From Rhipicephalus microplus (taxonomy: Eukaryota > Arthropoda > Arachnida > Ixodida > Ixodidae), in the NCBI RefSeq assembly GCF_043290135.1, contig NC_134700.1, positions 161,044,053-161,108,052 on the forward strand: a DNA stretch of 64,000 bases. The letters are read 5' to 3'. Shown here piece after piece: positions 62,221-64,000 of this stretch. Position 1 is the stretch's first letter. The number at the start of each line of letters is the position of its first letter. Under the pieces are notes generated by a model. That model made no database searches. It had not been told where the DNA came from and was given only the letters and a program-made list of their open reading frames with translations. The position numbers and the translations under genes are program-made.

Positions 62221-63186
62221 ATTCACTATAGACGACCGCCTTTGGAGTTTTGCAGACACGCAGCGCCAGCTGTCGTCGCAGTTTTGAGTAGTGCACAGCC
62301 CAGCTCTTTGCACAGTTTGCTGTGTAACTAGGTGCAACTACAGCGTAAAAAAACAGCGATTGAGCTAAACATTAGGTGTATTTGAGCATTGAACTCTTAG
62401 AAAAAGAGGTACGAGTTTTTCTCCGCTAGTCAGGCGCGTCACCTCACCGCCGTGAAGTGCTTGCTGGTTCACTCGCCAGAACAACGGCGAAAACACTGAG
62501 AGCAGACGCAACAGCTCCGCGCTCTACGAAAAAGACCACAGCCGACGCCGCAGTTGCGTTGTGAATTGCTACGAACGTTAAGGACTTCGTTTTACTGTTT
62601 TTCGCAGCTTTCGCGAAGCAGAACGGCAGGAGACGTGGGCTGTTGTGTTGGGTATAAGCGAATCACTCGCGTTGTCTACAGTCGTTCGCGTGAGAGTGTG
62701 ATGATGTAGGTCTCCTGTTATTGTTCTGAGTAACTTTGATATCGTAGTAACTTTGATTGTGAAGCTTAACAAAGTTTCTGACCGTGGTGCGCACCGTGCA
62801 GCAGTAGACAGGCGACGCGACGATAACGCTGCGACTGCCGATAACCCGGAGCTCCACGCCATTATGCCTGAGGGCTTTTAATGCTCTAAGTTCCGGCTTT
62901 ATCTGTGAAATGCGAACATGCACGTCATACAGGCAAATCGCAAAATGATTGTGACCACAAGAAGTTTTTTTTTTTTTCTTACCGTTGGTCTCCGCGATTG
63001 CCCGAGCTATCTCGGGGGCCTCAGTTTTGCATTTCGTTGTACACCGATAAAGTGGAAGCGCATGTGTCTCCATTTGCAGTATATACAAACGGAAGACAAC
63101 CGTCAAGAGGACATTCCAGCATGCGTAATAAAACGGTTCAACGCACAGGAAGCGAGAGATCGACGGAGAATGCAACTGCAAAGGCG
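62221..63186. other. no recognised feature
   Basis: Overlapping ORFs on both strands; none recognised. Confidence 0.4.
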
Positions 63187-63255
63187 AAGGTATTCGTGAC
63201 TGATATTCGCCAAGGTATTCGTGACTGATATTCGCCAAGGTATTCGTGACTGATA
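63187..63255. repeat. 25-bp tandem repeat, nearly three copies
   Basis: Unit AAGGTATTCGTGACTGATAT plus TCGCC; starts at 63187, 63212 and 63237. The third copy diverges after GACTGATA. Confidence 0.9.
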
Positions 63256-64000
63256 AAGCGAACTTCGTACCACTGGTCGTAAAATACATTGCTCGTGTAT
63301 GCACTTCATCGCTTTGGCATCATGTGTATGGCCAAGTTTAACGCATTCAGGCGGAACGAACGTCGGAGTGCTTGCCTGTAACTCGATGTCATGCGATGCT
63401 CGCTTGCACTTGCTCGCTTGCGTTCCAGTTGCAGTACGCCGATTTAACTGAAACACCTTTCGCATTGTACCCACAGTTTGTTTTGATGAGCTTCCTACTT
63501 TTCTAAATCGAGGTTGCATTGAAGAAAGAAGCTTGCCAGGTCCTTGATTTTTCAGAAAACCGCGCCCTAATGCCAACTAGAGAGGAAGGCCTATGCACGT
63601 TCGTTTGCGGACGGCTCGCTTTGCACTACCCATTTATGGCCGGCGCGTCGATGGGGGCACTGATGGCGGCGTTTTTCGCAGCGCCGCCTGGGCAGAGTCT
63701 GACGTCTATAGACATGCGAGAGCGAGACTACTATCAGTTGACGTTCGTTTGTTGAAAAAGATGAATTTAATATTTTACCTTTATTCTGTACAATTTGCAG
63801 TTGTGTACAAAACCCTTCCATTACCATCATAGACACTATATAGTCAGAGCAGCCGTCTTTCACTGTGGAGTCATCCTCTTGACAAAACTTCCGTGGCTTA
63901 TGAAATCCTTGCTACTCGCTAGCAGCCCTCGCTATTTATGTCTTCGGTTCCTAGATTGGCTGAAAATTTGCGGATAATTTTAGCGCGAAGGTTTATATTC
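63256..64000. other. no recognised feature
   Basis: ORFs at 63519-63863 overlap in opposite strands without domain resemblance. Confidence 0.35.

Overview
The window is a piece of a large, repeat-rich arthropod nuclear genome, almost certainly a hard tick (Ixodidae). The best organism evidence is a family of tRNA-headed SINEs, about 240 bp when complete and ending in an 'aatcaatcaa' tail. They resemble the Ruka SINE described from Rhipicephalus, and eight complete or partial copies are seen. Genes are intron-rich, there are no operons, and most of the sequence is transposable-element debris.

Two protein-coding genes can be assembled exon by exon with every splice phase agreeing. (1) An RPP25/RPP25L-like RNase P/MRP subunit (Alba domain, 172 aa) lies on the + strand at 7211-11185. 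Its start codon is split by an intron and one intron has a GC donor. (2) MOB4 (phocein, a STRIPAK subunit, 222 aa, seven coding exons) lies on the - strand at 13374-43817. The two genes converge, and the roughly 2.2 kb between their stop codons probably holds both 3' ends. A possible first coding exon of an unidentified + strand gene starts at 44500, about 0.7 kb from the MOB4 start, suggesting a shared promoter region.

The last MOB4 intron is 20 kb and holds layered transposons: a twin-primed RTE-like LINE fragment, a decayed pogo/Tigger element with TA duplications, a 669-bp MITE, a P-like element carrying a broken THAP domain, and a 12.4-kb nest. In the nest, a roughly 5.9-kb LINE with RNase H, flanked by a perfect 15-bp target duplication, was split near its ORF1/ORF2 junction by a 6.5-kb Ty3/gypsy-type LTR element. 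That LTR element has a 4-bp target duplication and two 499-bp LTRs differing at 5 positions. Its pol order is protease-integrase-RT-RNase H, with integrase before RT. This order is known from Gmr1-like elements and is unusual for Ty3/gypsy.

The first 7 kb holds an LTR fragment, LINE fragments and palindromic MITE-like DNA. From 44.6 kb to the end no confident gene was found. That part holds SINEs, a decayed LINE (47.8-51.2 kb, - strand), a pair of roughly 1-kb elements with inverted 'GGGGCGAAGC' ends, microsatellites and small tandem repeats. No CRISPR array, rRNA gene or intact tRNA gene was seen.
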